DNA of 55,844 nucleotides from Pseudomonadota bacterium (GCA_020053735.1 JAGVMP010000014.1:1-55844), one strand, 5' to 3'. Shown: positions 45,690 to 55,648, numbered from the stretch's first letter. A program made the numbers and translations. The notes: generated by a model not told the origin, from the sequence alone.

Positions 45690-46328
45690 CTAGAGCAATA
45701 AAGTATCTTCTAGAAAATTAACTTGGCCGGTTGATATATTGTAAACACCGCCAATCAAGCCAATTTTCTTCTCGTTAAGCAGGTCTTCGATAATATCGCT
45801 ACTGTGCATAATCTGCTTGATTTGCACTTTTACATTTAACTCACATACTTTTGCCACAAAATCCTCATTATTAGAGTCGCGCGATTCAAGCACGGTTTTT
45901 TCTTGACGTACCGCTGGTCGAATGTGGTTAATAATCTCGCCGATATGCCCTTCTCTGAAGTTATCACACGCCGCCTTTACCGCACCACAGCTGGTATGCC
46001 CTAGCACCACAATCAGCTTAGACCCTAAATACTTGCTGGCAAATTCTAAACTACCAATGCCTTTATCTGACGCAATATTGCCTGCCAAACGCACACTAAA
46101 TACATCACCTAAGGCTTGGTCAAACAGCATTTCCACTGGTGCGCGCGAATCGCTGCAACTTAAAAAAGAGGTAAATGGATGTTGTTTGTCTTTAGTAAGA
46201 TGGATTAAAGACTCGAAGTCTTTTTTAGAGATTTGATTGTTAACAAAACGCTGATTGCCTTCAATCAAAATATCCAAGGCTTCTTGCGGGCTCATTTTAT
46301 CGCGGTCTAATAATGGGTGTTTGTACAT
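45690..46328 (-). CDS. can: beta-class carbonic anhydrase
   Basis: This zinc enzyme interconverts CO2 and bicarbonate. The 212-residue protein has the first zinc Cys and partner Asp in LSCSDSRAPVEMLFDQALGD near 58-62, and the second zinc site in IVVLGHTSCGAVKAA near 112-117 (His and Cys). The intervening FSVRLAGNIASDKGIGSLEF is typical. Length fits the family. It is a lone gene converging on fdx. Confidence 0.93.
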   Translation of the reverse strand: MYKHPLLDRDKMSPQEALDILIEGNQRFVNNQISKKDFESLIHLTKDKQHPFTSFLSCSDSRAPVEMLFDQALGDVFSVRLAGNIASDKGIGSLEFASKYLGSKLIVVLGHTSCGAVKAACDNFREGHIGEIINHIRPAVRQEKTVLESRDSNNEDFVAKVCELNVKVQIKQIMHSSDIIEDLLNEKKIGLIGGVYNISTGQVNFLEDTLLL

Positions 46329-46392
46329 AATGTGAGTTTAAGACGCTAATTTTTTAAGTGAGCTTGATTATACCCGATAAGCGCTAGACAAT

Positions 46393-46420
46393 AAAAAACC
46401 CGCTACAAGAGCGGGTTTTA
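46393..46420 (-). terminator. rho-independent terminator after the porin gene
   Basis: AAAACCCGCT and AGCGGGTTTT form a perfect 10-bp stem around ACAAG, with a T run on the minus strand, 17 bases past the porin stop codon. Confidence 0.85.
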
Positions 46421-46436
46421 ATAAAGCCATTCAAAC

Positions 46437-47912
46437 TTAGAATGTCAATTGCGTACGTAGTAATAATGCTTTTTCGTCATCTTCTGAATCACCATTGACA
46501 AGCAATGGAGCACCAACAAGACTTTCAAAATCAGTTTTCACGTAATCAAGCATGAAACGTACATGTGGATTCGGTACAAATTTCACACCGAATGTCCATG
46601 CATCAGCTTCTGCAAAGCCAGACGCCTTAGTGGTAATTTGAGCATCAGTGCCTGCACCTGCAATAAGCCCTAATGTATTATTGTCACTTGCGTCAAACTT
46701 GCTATAACGTACACCAATTTCCCATGCACCACCGCTGAAATTAGTTGGGTCAAAGTTATTGGTCGGTTTTAAAGCACCAAATGCACCATTTTTGTAACGG
46801 TCAGCATGTTTTTCACCAGTAATGGTCCATAAACCTTGTACATAGTAAGTTTTAACATCTAAATCATACCCTCTAGTAGCAGTATCAAATTCAAAATTAG
46901 ATTTAGAATATTGGCCTTGCACTTTAAATGGACCATAAGCTAAGGCTGTTTCTAAACCAAAACGGCTACGATCAATACTTGAATCCGAAGTAGTAAAGGC
47001 TGAGTTAACAACTGGAGCTGTGTTGAATGAAGCACCGCGCGCTTCTGTAGATCTGTTGCCACCAAATGCAGCCGCGCCATCACCTTTAGAAATATCACCT
47101 TGTGAGAATGCCAAACCACCGTGCAATACCATCTCTTTATTTTCCATGATTTCTGCAAAGTTAACAGTTGCTCGGCCGATGATATCTACACCATCCACAC
47201 GTACATCATTCTCGGTGGCATTAATACCTCTACCAGTAGAAGCGGCTAGGCCATAAGTGACACCCTTATAAGGCGAGCCATGTACCATCGCGCCGATTTC
47301 TTTAGCAGGGACGTACGCATCAACAAAGCTACGCTCAATAAAGTCGATATTGTTCGAGCTAGTGAGTTGCTCTAAGCTAAATGGCATTTTAAATTGGCCA
47401 AAACGGAACTGTACCGGTTTCCACCAAGCAATGTTTAAATAGGCAAGGTCAAGTATCGAACTACCGCCCGATAAGGTACCAACAACTTCACTTTCGTAGT
47501 AATCTAAAAACTTCACTTTTGCACCTAAACGTGCGCGACGAATATCAAACGTATCAGCACCTGTGCCACTTAAAACTGCTGAGCCGTTGTCATCTTCACT
47601 ATAATTGAAGCTACGATAATCTGTGTGTACACGCCCGTTAATAGCTAGGCTATTTTTACCATCGCCACTTTCTAATACGATGCCATCTTTATATTTTGCA
47701 GAAATACCTGTTTCTTTTTTCTTGTCAGCAGCTTCTTTTTCGCCACTGCGGCCTCTTAACAATAGCGCGCCTTCTTCTTCTGTTAACACGCCTTTTGCCA
47801 TTAATGCATTGACAATATCATCAGTACTATCAGCCACTGCTGTTGTGCCAAAGCCTGCTAAGAACGTGCTTGCTAATGCGCCAGCAACCAAATTACGTAA
47901 TTTAAAATTCAT
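46437..47912 (-). CDS. OprP/OprO-type phosphate-selective porin
   Basis: The 491-residue protein has a signal peptide (1-27, ending TTAVA), a short coiled region (DDIVNALMAKGVLTEEEGAL) and a 16-strand barrel (FDIRRARLGAKVKFLDYYES, FRFGQFKMPFSLEQLTSSN, VRFMLDYVKTDF), ending in an aromatic-terminated LLRTQLTF. This is the phosphate-selective porin O/P family. A strong Pho box precedes it and phoU-pst genes flank it, so phosphate or polyphosphate uptake across the outer membrane is the likely job. Confidence 0.9.
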   Translation of the reverse strand: MNFKLRNLVAGALASTFLAGFGTTAVADSTDDIVNALMAKGVLTEEEGALLLRGRSGEKEAADKKKETGISAKYKDGIVLESGDGKNSLAINGRVHTDYRSFNYSEDDNGSAVLSGTGADTFDIRRARLGAKVKFLDYYESEVVGTLSGGSSILDLAYLNIAWWKPVQFRFGQFKMPFSLEQLTSSNNIDFIERSFVDAYVPAKEIGAMVHGSPYKGVTYGLAASTGRGINATENDVRVDGVDIIGRATVNFAEIMENKEMVLHGGLAFSQGDISKGDGAAAFGGNRSTEARGASFNTAPVVNSAFTTSDSSIDRSRFGLETALAYGPFKVQGQYSKSNFEFDTATRGYDLDVKTYYVQGLWTITGEKHADRYKNGAFGALKPTNNFDPTNFSGGAWEIGVRYSKFDASDNNTLGLIAGAGTDAQITTKASGFAEADAWTFGVKFVPNPHVRFMLDYVKTDFESLVGAPLLVNGDSEDDEKALLLRTQLTF

Positions 47913-47975
47913 TTTTAAGTCCCCAATTAAAACAATTCGTTAAATTTTTCAACACACGAATTTTGAGACTTTAAT

Positions 47976-47993
47976 ATGACAATTTGATGACAA
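47976..47993 (-). promoter_or_regulatory. PhoB box before the porin gene
   Basis: The minus strand reads TTGTCAT-CAAA-TTGTCAT, two 7-base PhoB units repeated every 11 bases and pointing toward the porin gene. A CAAAAT hexamer ten bases further on is a possible -10. The porin ATG is about 64 bases from the box. Confidence 0.8.
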
Positions 47994-48046
47994 AGAGCTA
48001 TTTAAGGATGCCATTCATACCGTCTACGTTGTATTTTTGCGACAAC

Positions 48047-48080
48047 AAAAAACCGCTTGCTGGCAACAGCAAACGGTTTA
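48047..48080 (-). terminator. rho-independent terminator after phoU
   Basis: AAACCG-c-TTGCTG and CAGCAA-a-CGGTTT form a 12-bp stem with one mismatch around GCAA, followed on the minus strand by TTTTTTG. It closes the pst-phoU operon about 18 bases past the phoU stop codon. Confidence 0.8.
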
Positions 48081-48097
48081 TGAGCCCGCCGAAAAAA

Positions 48098-48802
48098 CTA
48101 TTCAGCTATTTGTGATTGCATGTCTTCTACACTGATATGACGCACATCTTTGCCTTGAACCATATACACCACATTTTCAGAGATATTTTTTGCATGGTCA
48201 CCAATACGCTCTACGGCTTTGGCAATAAACAGCACTTCTAGAGAGATAGATATGGTGCGCGGGTCTTCCAGCATAAAAGTAATTAACTGACGAATAGCCG
48301 CTTGATATTGCTCATCTACCTCTTCATCCATGTGTGCAATTTCAACCACCTTGCTGGCATCAGACCGTGCAAAAGCATCTAGTGCCATATGCAGCATGTC
48401 TCTAGCTGTGTTAGCCATTGCTTTAATTTCTACAAAACGCGGCGTTAATTTGCGTTCTGATTCGCTTGATTTAAGTGCGAAGCGTGCAATTTTTGCCGCC
48501 TCATCACCAATACGCTCGAGGTCAGTAATACTTTTTATCATCATCAGCACCATGCGCAAATCGCTTGCTGCAGGCTGACGCCGCGCAATAATACGGCTGC
48601 AATCTTCATCTATTTGCACTTCTAGTGCGTTGACTTGGCTGTCTTTTTTAATCACACTTTTTGCAAGTGTTGGGTTGCTTTTTGTCAACGCCTCCATTGC
48701 ATCCACCATCTGTTGCTCAACCAAGCTGCCCATTTCTAGCACCTTGGCACGGACCGCCTCTAAATCAGCGTCGTATTGTTTAGATATATGTTCAGATTGC
48801 AT
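48098..48802 (-). CDS. phoU: phosphate signalling protein PhoU
   Basis: PhoU links the Pst transporter to the PhoR sensor and keeps the Pho regulon off when phosphate is ample. The 234-residue protein has two three-helix PhoU domains with the metal-binding motif in each half (IKSITDLERIGDEAAKIARF near 90, and VLFIAKAVERIGDHAKNISE near 192). It follows pstB by 57 bases, the usual order. Confidence 0.96.
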   Translation of the reverse strand: MQSEHISKQYDADLEAVRAKVLEMGSLVEQQMVDAMEALTKSNPTLAKSVIKKDSQVNALEVQIDEDCSRIIARRQPAASDLRMVLMMIKSITDLERIGDEAAKIARFALKSSESERKLTPRFVEIKAMANTARDMLHMALDAFARSDASKVVEIAHMDEEVDEQYQAAIRQLITFMLEDPRTISISLEVLFIAKAVERIGDHAKNISENVVYMVQGKDVRHISVEDMQSQIAE

Positions 48803-48859
48803 GGTGTTTCCTTGTTTATTCTAATATTCGATGAAAACCTAATTGATTCAGCAATTGAA

Positions 48860-49639
48860 TTAGCCAAATTTACCGGTAATGTAGTCTTCAGTTTCTTTAC
48901 GGGTTGGGTTGGTAAAAATAGTATTCGTATCGTCATATTCCATTAGCTCACCCAAGTACATATACGCTGTGTAATCTGATACGCGCGCAGCTTGTTGCAT
49001 ATTGTGGGTAACGACAAGAATCGTTAATTTTTGCTTCAATTCACTCATCAGCTCTTCAATATTTGCGGTGGCTATTGGGTCTAGCGCCGATGTTGGCTCA
49101 TCAAACAGCATAATTTCTGGGTCTGTAGCCAATGCACGCGCAATGCACAAACGCTGTTGCTGGCCTCCAGATAGATTAAAGGCTAAATCTTGTTGACGGT
49201 CTTTAACTTCGTTCCACAGCGCCGCACCCTTAAGGGCTTCTTCCACTTTGTCATCTAGCATGCGCTTATTACTTTCTCCTCGTACACGCAAGCCATAAGC
49301 CACGTTTTCATAAATACTTTTAGGAAAAGGATTAGGCTTTTGAAACACCATGCTTATACGCATACGCACTTCAATCGGGTCTACCCCATGCTCTAAAATA
49401 TTGGTGTTATCTGGGTGCATCACAATTTCACCCTGATATTTATTGCCAGGGTACAAATCATGCATACGATTAAAACAACGCAAGAATGTGGATTTTCCGC
49501 AACCAGAAGGCCCTATCAGGGCGGTAATTTTATTTTCATATAAAGGCATGTTCACACTTTTAAGTGCTTGCATGCCGTTGCTATAAAAAAAATCAAGGTT
49601 TTTTGATTGTGCTTTAATGATGCTCGTTGTATTTTGCAT
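48860..49639 (-). CDS. pstB: phosphate ABC transporter ATP-binding protein PstB
   Basis: PstB powers high-affinity phosphate import. The 259-residue protein has Walker [21 protein letters not shown] near 43, signature [19 protein letters not shown] near 155 and Walker [17 protein letters not shown] near 175. It is preceded by pstA (33-base gap). Confidence 0.97.
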   Translation of the reverse strand: MQNTTSIIKAQSKNLDFFYSNGMQALKSVNMPLYENKITALIGPSGCGKSTFLRCFNRMHDLYPGNKYQGEIVMHPDNTNILEHGVDPIEVRMRISMVFQKPNPFPKSIYENVAYGLRVRGESNKRMLDDKVEEALKGAALWNEVKDRQQDLAFNLSGGQQQRLCIARALATDPEIMLFDEPTSALDPIATANIEELMSELKQKLTILVVTHNMQQAARVSDYTAYMYLGELMEYDDTNTIFTNPTRKETEDYITGKFG

Positions 49640-49672
49640 GTTTTTCTCTAATATTTTTTATATTGAATATGC

Positions 49673-50653
49673 TTACCATTTAATATTTTTACGAATTTTG
49701 TAACGCAGGTATATTGCAGTTCCGTTCATTAACAGGGTGACAATAATAATCAGCGCACCGGTCGCCGCGGCATTTATATGGAAAGCGTGATCTGGACGTG
49801 ATAGCCAGTTAAACATCTGAATCGGCAATACGGTAAAGCCTGAACTCAGCCATTCAAAATTAATAAAAGGAGCAACATCTGTGACTGGAGATGGCGGCAA
49901 GAAGGCAATAAAGGTGAGTGCACCGATGGTGATAATAGGGGCAGTTTCACCCAGTGCGCGCGCCATGCCAATAATCACGCCAGTCAAAATACCGCCGTAA
50001 GAATACTTCAATACATGGTCATATACCACTTGCCATTTAGTGGCCCCAACAGCATAAGCAGCTTCGCGGATGGCGATAGGAATGGCACGGATAGACTCGC
50101 GCGTTGAAACGATGACAATAGGCAATATTAATAAGCCCAAGGTTAAACCAGCGGTAAGGATGCTTTGGCCTAAACCTAGAATATATACAAACAAGCCTAA
50201 TGCTAAGAGACCATAGACAATCGATGGCACACCAGCAAGATTGGTCACATTAATTTCAATGAGATCTGAAAACCAATTTTTAGGTGCGTACTCTTCAAGG
50301 TACAACCCAGCCGCTACACCCATCGGTACCGCCACCAAAAACGTGACTAGCATCACCAGTGCAGAACCTACCCAGGCTGACAGCAAGCCTGCGTTAGCCG
50401 CGCGGCGCGATGGAAACTCGCTTAAAAACTTTAAGTTAAAGCGCTCAAAACCATCCATCACCAAATCGCCAAACAGAATTAATAAGGTAAGCAACGCAAA
50501 CATGAGGGCAAGCAAACCAATCACTGAAAAGATATAGTCATTGAGCTTATGGCGCTTAATCATGGCGCGCACAGCATCTAGGTTTTTAAGTACCGAAGCT
50601 TGTACCTGGATGGGCGCTTTTGTTGGAGTATTAGTAGTCATATGTTTACTCAT
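49673..50653 (-). CDS. pstA: phosphate ABC transporter permease PstA
   Basis: This is one half of the membrane channel. The 326-residue protein has six predicted membrane segments, beginning at about 41-64, and the permease coupling (EAA-type) loop IREAAYAVGATKWQVVYDHV near 195. Its ATG directly follows the pstC stop codon. Length is slightly above E. coli PstA (296) because of a longer cytoplasmic N-terminus. Confidence 0.95.
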   Translation of the reverse strand: MSKHMTTNTPTKAPIQVQASVLKNLDAVRAMIKRHKLNDYIFSVIGLLALMFALLTLLILFGDLVMDGFERFNLKFLSEFPSRRAANAGLLSAWVGSALVMLVTFLVAVPMGVAAGLYLEEYAPKNWFSDLIEINVTNLAGVPSIVYGLLALGLFVYILGLGQSILTAGLTLGLLILPIVIVSTRESIRAIPIAIREAAYAVGATKWQVVYDHVLKYSYGGILTGVIIGMARALGETAPIITIGALTFIAFLPPSPVTDVAPFINFEWLSSGFTVLPIQMFNWLSRPDHAFHINAAATGALIIIVTLLMNGTAIYLRYKIRKNIKW

Positions 50654-51601
50654 TTAATAATGCTCACGATATTTTTTGCGAATCAGATGTCCTAGGATAT
50701 TGAAGCATAAAGTGATTCCCATTAGCACCAAGCCCGCAGCAAAAATACTTTGGTAGCCAATACTGCCATGCGGTAAATCACCTAATGCCACTTGCACAAT
50801 ATAGGCGGTAATGGTGGCTGCACTTTCCATTGGGTTAAAGCTGACGATTGGCTGTTGACCTGCAGCTACTGCTACGACCATCGTCTCACCTACTGCACGC
50901 GAAATACCTAAAATATATGCCGCGACAATGCCTGATATAGCGGCTGGCGTCACTACGCGAGTAGCGGTTTGAAAGCGTGTTGCGCCCATGGCATAACTGC
51001 CCTCGCGCATACTCATCGGCACCGCACGCATGGCGTCTTCAGCTAAAGATGCAATGTAAGGCACAATCATGATGCCCATGACAATACCAGCGCTTAACAT
51101 ATTAAAGCCGGGTAACTCTGGAAAAATCTTTTGTAAAATAGGCGTTAAAAATAGTAAGGCGAAATAGCCAAATACAATGGTAGGAACACCTACCAACAAT
51201 TCTAAAAGAGGCTTAACAATTTCACGTGTTTTGTGGGATGCAAATTCTGATAGATAAATCGCGCTAATGGTACCTATTGGAATAGCTACTGCAAGGGCAA
51301 CGGCAGAGGTGGTGAGCGTGCCTGACACTAATGGCAAAATACCATAGTGCGCATCCTCAAATAGTGGTGTCCATTGTGTATCAGTAAAAAAATCTACTAG
51401 AGAAACAGTTTTAAAAAAGCTTAAAGATTCGTAAAGTAAAATAGCCACAATTGACAGCGTGGTGGCTACTGCAGATAGTGCAGCCAACATTAGAATAAAT
51501 TCAATAATGCGCTCTTTAATATTTCTGCGTACATTTTTAGCTAAGCGTGGGCTAATAGTTAAATTTATAGGTTGATTAAGCATTTGAGTAGCCGTATTCA
51601 T
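50654..51601 (-). CDS. pstC: phosphate ABC transporter permease PstC
   Basis: This is the partner permease of PstA. The 315-residue protein has a membrane segment at about 34-57, a periplasmic loop (VDFFTDTQWTPLFEDAHYGI) and the coupling loop MREGSYAMGATRFQTATRVV near 195. The order pstS-pstC-pstA-pstB-phoU is the standard one. It is separated from pstS by a terminator-like hairpin. Confidence 0.95.
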   Translation of the reverse strand: MNTATQMLNQPINLTISPRLAKNVRRNIKERIIEFILMLAALSAVATTLSIVAILLYESLSFFKTVSLVDFFTDTQWTPLFEDAHYGILPLVSGTLTTSAVALAVAIPIGTISAIYLSEFASHKTREIVKPLLELLVGVPTIVFGYFALLFLTPILQKIFPELPGFNMLSAGIVMGIMIVPYIASLAEDAMRAVPMSMREGSYAMGATRFQTATRVVTPAAISGIVAAYILGISRAVGETMVVAVAAGQQPIVSFNPMESAATITAYIVQVALGDLPHGSIGYQSIFAAGLVLMGITLCFNILGHLIRKKYREHY

Positions 51602-51668
51602 AGTGATGAGACTCTTTTATTGTAGCCGAAAAATATCGCGCTTATCGTTTAGATTGATGACACGGAGC

Positions 51669-51697
51669 AAAAAAGGAGCGCTTTAGGCGCTCCTTTT
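51669..51697 (-). terminator. hairpin between pstS and pstC
   Basis: AAAAGGAGCGC and GCGCTCCTTTT form a perfect 11-bp stem around a 5-base loop, with TTTTTTG on the minus strand. It lies 11 bases past the pstS stop codon and about 70 bases before pstC. A partial terminator here would give more of the binding protein than of the permeases, as known in other pst operons. Confidence 0.75.
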
Positions 51698-51707
51698 CTT
51701 ATAAGAC

Positions 51708-52694
51708 TTATTTAATTCTGCTTAACAAATCACCAACTTTAATACCAACTTCATTTTTACCACCAAAGCCTGTACCTGGTTTATTTGCTTTAAAGTGCGC
51801 TTTAACTGCAGCGTAATCTTCAGCTGGTAGCGGTACGTATTTCACTTCTTTAACCAGCTCTGGGGCATTATCTAGATAGAAATTGATGAATGCTTTAACT
51901 TCTGGCTTAAATGCTGCCGCTGTCGCATTCACGTAGATAAAGATTGGGCGTGCGAGTGGTTGATAAGTACCGTCTTCAACCGTTTTTACAGAAGGCAACA
52001 CCGCTGGTGAGCCTGCTTTCACTGCGACTGGAATTGCGCGCAATTTATCTTTATTTTCTTCGTAGTACGCCATACCAAAATACGCCATACCACCCGTATC
52101 ACCGGTCACACCTTTTACTAACACGTTATCATCTTCTGATGGTGTGTAATCAGTACGGTGCGCTTTAGATTTGCCGTTAATCGCTTCACTAAAATAATCA
52201 AATGTACCAGATGCTGTGCCTGGACCATATAAACCTAATTTTTTGTCAGGATAAGCTGGGTTCACTTGTTTCCAATTTTTCACGCTAGAGCCTGGACCCC
52301 AGATTTTTTTCAACTCTTCAACGGTGATGCTTTTTATCCAATCATTTTTGTCGTTCACAACAACTGTTAACGCATCGAAAGCAATCGGGAGCTCGATAAA
52401 TTGAATACCTGCTTCTTTACATGCATCGATTTCTTTTTGTGAAATTGGGCGTGATGCATTTGACACATCAGTTTCACCACGGCAGAATTTTTTGAAACCG
52501 CTACCTGTACCAGATTCACCCACTGTGACTTTGATTTTTTGTGATTTTTGAAATTCTTCAGCAACAGCTTCGGTAATTGGATAAACCGTACTAGAGCCGT
52601 CAATCTTAATAATTTTATCGGCTGCTTCAACCAAGCCGCTAGTGAATGCTGTTGCAATTAATGCTGCAATACCTAAACTCTTTAATATCATCAT
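51708..52694 (-). CDS. pstS: phosphate-binding protein PstS
   Basis: PstS binds phosphate in the periplasm and delivers it to PstCA. The 328-residue protein has a signal peptide (1-24, ending LVEAA-DK), the phosphate-contact segment IDGSSTVYPITEAVAEEF and GESGTGSGFKKFCRGETDVS, and GPGTASGTFDYFSE near 155. It is the first gene of the pst operon, with a Pho box and a TATTAT hexamer ahead. Confidence 0.96.
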   Translation of the reverse strand: MMILKSLGIAALIATAFTSGLVEAADKIIKIDGSSTVYPITEAVAEEFQKSQKIKVTVGESGTGSGFKKFCRGETDVSNASRPISQKEIDACKEAGIQFIELPIAFDALTVVVNDKNDWIKSITVEELKKIWGPGSSVKNWKQVNPAYPDKKLGLYGPGTASGTFDYFSEAINGKSKAHRTDYTPSEDDNVLVKGVTGDTGGMAYFGMAYYEENKDKLRAIPVAVKAGSPAVLPSVKTVEDGTYQPLARPIFIYVNATAAAFKPEVKAFINFYLDNAPELVKEVKYVPLPAEDYAAVKAHFKANKPGTGFGGKNEVGIKVGDLLSRIK

Positions 52695-52726
52695 TTTTCC
52701 TTTATTTACTTAATTAACCTAGTCAA

Positions 52727-52760
52727 ATAATAAAAAGAAAATATGACAGTATTGTGACAA
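52727..52760 (-). promoter_or_regulatory. PhoB box and -10 of the pst operon
   Basis: The minus strand reads TTGTCAC-AATA-CTGTCAT at 52760-52743, then exactly ten bases, then TATTAT at 52732-52727. This is the classical PhoB-activated promoter layout. The pstS ATG follows 32 bases later. Confidence 0.85.
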
Positions 52761-52766
52761 ATAACC

Positions 52767-52794
52767 AAAAACCACATATTGCTATGTGGTTTTT
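52767..52794 (-). terminator. rho-independent terminator after lysS
   Basis: AAAAACCACATA and TATGTGGTTTTT form a perfect 12-bp stem around a 4-base loop, with T runs on both strands. It ends lysS transcription and sits seven bases before the Pho box of pstS. Confidence 0.85.
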
Positions 52795-52823
52795 ATAGGT
52801 AGCTTGATGTAAGACTAAATGGC

Positions 52824-54362
52824 TTATGCTTCAGGCCGCATGTGCGGAAAGAGAATTACATCACGAATACTGGGCGAATCAGTAATCAACATTACCAGTC
52901 TATCTATACCAATACCACAACCACCAGTCGGCGGCATACCATATTCTAGCGCACGAATAAAATCGGCATCGTAATACATCGCCTCAGCATCCCCTGCTTC
53001 CTTGGCCTTCATCTGCGCAGTAAAGCGCGCCGCTTGGTCTTCTGCGTCGTTTAATTCACTAAAGCCATTAGCCACTTCTCGTCCTGTAATAAATAATTCA
53101 AATCGCTCTGTGATGTCAGGATTTTTATCAGAGGCTCTTGCCAACGGCGAAACCTCAACAGGGTAATCAATAATATAGGTCGGTTGCCATAATTGACTTT
53201 CAGCCGTCTCTTCAAACAATGCCAATTGCAATGCACCCAAGCCAGCGTGGTCAAATGGTTTTGTACCGTGTTTTAAAATTTCTGCACGTAAGAATACAGC
53301 GTCATTCAGTTGTTCTAAAGTATATTGTGGCGCGTATTTTTGTATGGCACCCACAATAGTAAGTCGCTCAAACGGCTTGCTTAAATCAACCTCTTTGCCA
53401 TCGTAACTGAGCACCGCTGTGCCACGCGCAGCTATCGCAGCAGCACGAATAGTCGCCTCAGTAAAATCCATTAACCAATGGTAATCAGTGTACGCCGCAT
53501 AAAACTCCATCATGGTAAATTCTGGGTTATGCCGAACGCTTAAACCTTCGTTTCTAAAGTTGCGGTTCATTTCAAACACGCGCTGAAAGCCACCCACAAT
53601 CAATCTTTTAAGGTATAACTCTGGCGCAATACGCATGAACATTTGCATATCTAACGCATTGTGGTGTGTCATAAATGGCTTGGCCGATGCACCACCTGGA
53701 ATGGGATGCAACATCGGCGTTTCCACCTCTAAAAATTCGTTTTGAATCATGAAGTCGCGAATCGCCGACACCACTTTACTGCGTGCAATAAAGGTGGCGC
53801 GAGCTTCTTCACTGGTAATTAAGTCGACATATCTTTGCCGATATTTAATCTCCTGGTCACTCAAGCCATGATATTTTTCAGGCAATGGACGTAGCGATTT
53901 AGTCAGTAATTTAATCTCGCTGACATGAATCGATAACTCGCCCGTTTTGGTTTTAAACAAGCGGCCTGTAACGCCCAAAATATCACCTAGATCCCAGTGT
54001 TTAAAGTTTTCGTATAGCGCCTCGCCGATTTCATCGCGCGCGACGTACAGCTGAATACGTGCACCTGCATGCTCGCCGCTGCCATCTTGAATGGTGGCAA
54101 AACTGGCTTTACCCATCACCCGTTTTAACACCATACGGCCCGCCACAGTGGCAGGAATGCTTTGTGGATCTAGCGTTTCTTTATCTTGCACAGCATAGGT
54201 TTTTTGTAAGGTGTCTGCCTTATCTTTTGGCTTGAAATCATTCGGGAAAGCCGCGCTATTACTCGCCTTTGCCGCATCGCGTAGCGCTTTTAATTTCTCG
54301 CGCCGCTCAGCGATTACATGGTTTTCGTCAATCTGAATTACTTCGTTTACTTGGTCGGTCAT
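52824..54362 (-). CDS. lysS: lysyl-tRNA synthetase, class II
   Basis: LysS charges tRNA-Lys. The 512-residue protein has an N-terminal OB-fold anticodon-binding domain ([20 protein letters not shown] near 69) and the class II catalytic core: motif 1 ([20 protein letters not shown]), motif 2 ([20 protein letters not shown]) and motif 3 ([20 protein letters not shown] near the end). Length is that of E. coli LysS (505). Confidence 0.97.
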   Translation of the reverse strand: MTDQVNEVIQIDENHVIAERREKLKALRDAAKASNSAAFPNDFKPKDKADTLQKTYAVQDKETLDPQSIPATVAGRMVLKRVMGKASFATIQDGSGEHAGARIQLYVARDEIGEALYENFKHWDLGDILGVTGRLFKTKTGELSIHVSEIKLLTKSLRPLPEKYHGLSDQEIKYRQRYVDLITSEEARATFIARSKVVSAIRDFMIQNEFLEVETPMLHPIPGGASAKPFMTHHNALDMQMFMRIAPELYLKRLIVGGFQRVFEMNRNFRNEGLSVRHNPEFTMMEFYAAYTDYHWLMDFTEATIRAAAIAARGTAVLSYDGKEVDLSKPFERLTIVGAIQKYAPQYTLEQLNDAVFLRAEILKHGTKPFDHAGLGALQLALFEETAESQLWQPTYIIDYPVEVSPLARASDKNPDITERFELFITGREVANGFSELNDAEDQAARFTAQMKAKEAGDAEAMYYDADFIRALEYGMPPTGGCGIGIDRLVMLITDSPSIRDVILFPHMRPEA

Positions 54363-54457
54363 TATTTATTCTCAAAACCTGCGTTTTTAACTAAAGCGTT
54401 ATTTTATTACATTTGCGAATAATTCTTATGTTTCAATTCTTATTAGTCCACATTGAA

Positions 54458-55645
54458 TTACAAGTACCCCTCTTGCTCACCTTTTTGTTGGTTCACTAAC
54501 ATATAGCCTGCCAATGTTTTTAGCTCCACTGGTAAATTTTGCTTTAGTAATCCTGTAAGCTGTTGTTGATCAAATTCTGAAAGCAGTTTTTTGTTTGGTA
54601 GATTTTTTAATTCGTCTACGCCCATTTTCCAAGCCGTTGCTTGTAAGTCTGATGCATGAAATAGTGCAATCGCGCTTAATGCTATCGCAATGCCTGCTGG
54701 GTCTGGGTCGCAGGCGACTTTTGCAGGTGCTGGTGCATATTTAATTAAATGGCTTACGGATTCTTTCCACCAGCTTGGCGGATAGCCTGGCAGCCAAATT
54801 ACACCTTCGTTAGCGTGTCTATTTCGTGCCACGCGCTCAAAACTAGTGCGGTTTTCAACAAAGATCCAAGCAGTAACGGTGCGGCTTGCAGACTGTATAC
54901 TTTTAACGGTCGCGGGTGTAAGCGCAGCAAAATCTGGCATAGCAGATAAGTTAATTTCACCTAAACCAGTGTGCAAAACCATATTGGCAGAGACCAATAA
55001 CAAAGGTGTGTGCTGCTCTATGTTAAATTCTGCCAAATCAAAATGTGTATCTAGCCAATCCCATTCTGTTTTAGTGATTTCTTTAGTGGCAGCGCGCGCA
55101 AACATTGAAAAATCACGGTAAGTACCCACACGTTCATCTTCACGCCAAGCCAATAAAGACTTCACCATCATAGCGCGAGGAATAGCACGGCTTAAAGGCA
55201 TGGCGTCTAGCGCACTTAATACCGTAAGCAATAATTCGTCACTCTCTGCATTCGCTTGCAATTCGGCACGCAAGGTTTGCCATTGCAACGCAACTTCATC
55301 AAAATCGGGCAAACCAAGCTGGCTACGCAAAGCTTTCATTTCGCGTAGCTCCACGCGATATGGCCACCAATCGCCATGTTTGCGTTCTTCATCTACAACC
55401 GCCCAGCCTTTTTTTAATAGCCAATCTAACAAAGCGTCGGCTGTAGATTTTTTAGCTAAACCGGCTTTTTTAATCAAGGTTTCCCAGCGACTACTCCCTC
55501 CCAAGCCTACCCACTGGACTAATAACTCACGCCATTCTGCTGGAATAGTTGCAAGTGATGTAGGTGAAGACTCCGAAAATCGTCTGCGCTTTTTAGGTAA
55601 ACGCGATTTGTCGAGATATTCGATTTTTAAAGCATTGCTCGTCAT
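54458..55645 (-). CDS. TOPRIM-domain protein resembling Wadjet JetD (DUF2220/DUF7281-like)
   Basis: The protein is about 395 residues. The N-terminal half looks like winged-helix DNA-binding modules (EWRELLVQWVGLGGSSRWE, then STADALLDWLLKKGWAVVDE). The C-terminal half has TOPRIM-like landmarks in JetD order: a Glu in WIFVENRTSFERVAR near 270, GVIWLPGYPPSWW near 287 and an Asp-x-Asp in ACDPDPAGIAIALSA near 317. JetD is the topoisomerase-VI-like nuclease subunit of the Wadjet anti-plasmid system. Its ATG lies three bases after the stop of an upstream gene (a TTG directly follows that stop), as expected for the last gene of such an operon. The family call rests on motifs and context only. Confidence 0.5.
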   Translation of the reverse strand: MTSNALKIEYLDKSRLPKKRRRFSESSPTSLATIPAEWRELLVQWVGLGGSSRWETLIKKAGLAKKSTADALLDWLLKKGWAVVDEERKHGDWWPYRVELREMKALRSQLGLPDFDEVALQWQTLRAELQANAESDELLLTVLSALDAMPLSRAIPRAMMVKSLLAWREDERVGTYRDFSMFARAATKEITKTEWDWLDTHFDLAEFNIEQHTPLLLVSANMVLHTGLGEINLSAMPDFAALTPATVKSIQSASRTVTAWIFVENRTSFERVARNRHANEGVIWLPGYPPSWWKESVSHLIKYAPAPAKVACDPDPAGIAIALSAIALFHASDLQATAWKMGVDELKNLPNKKLLSEFDQQQLTGLLKQNLPVELKTLAGYMLVNQQKGEQEGYL

Positions 55646-55648
55646 CAA

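Noticed and set aside
45684-45690. Expected iscX after fdx
   Set aside because: Only six bases separate fdx from the convergent carbonic anhydrase gene; no iscX-like frame exists here.
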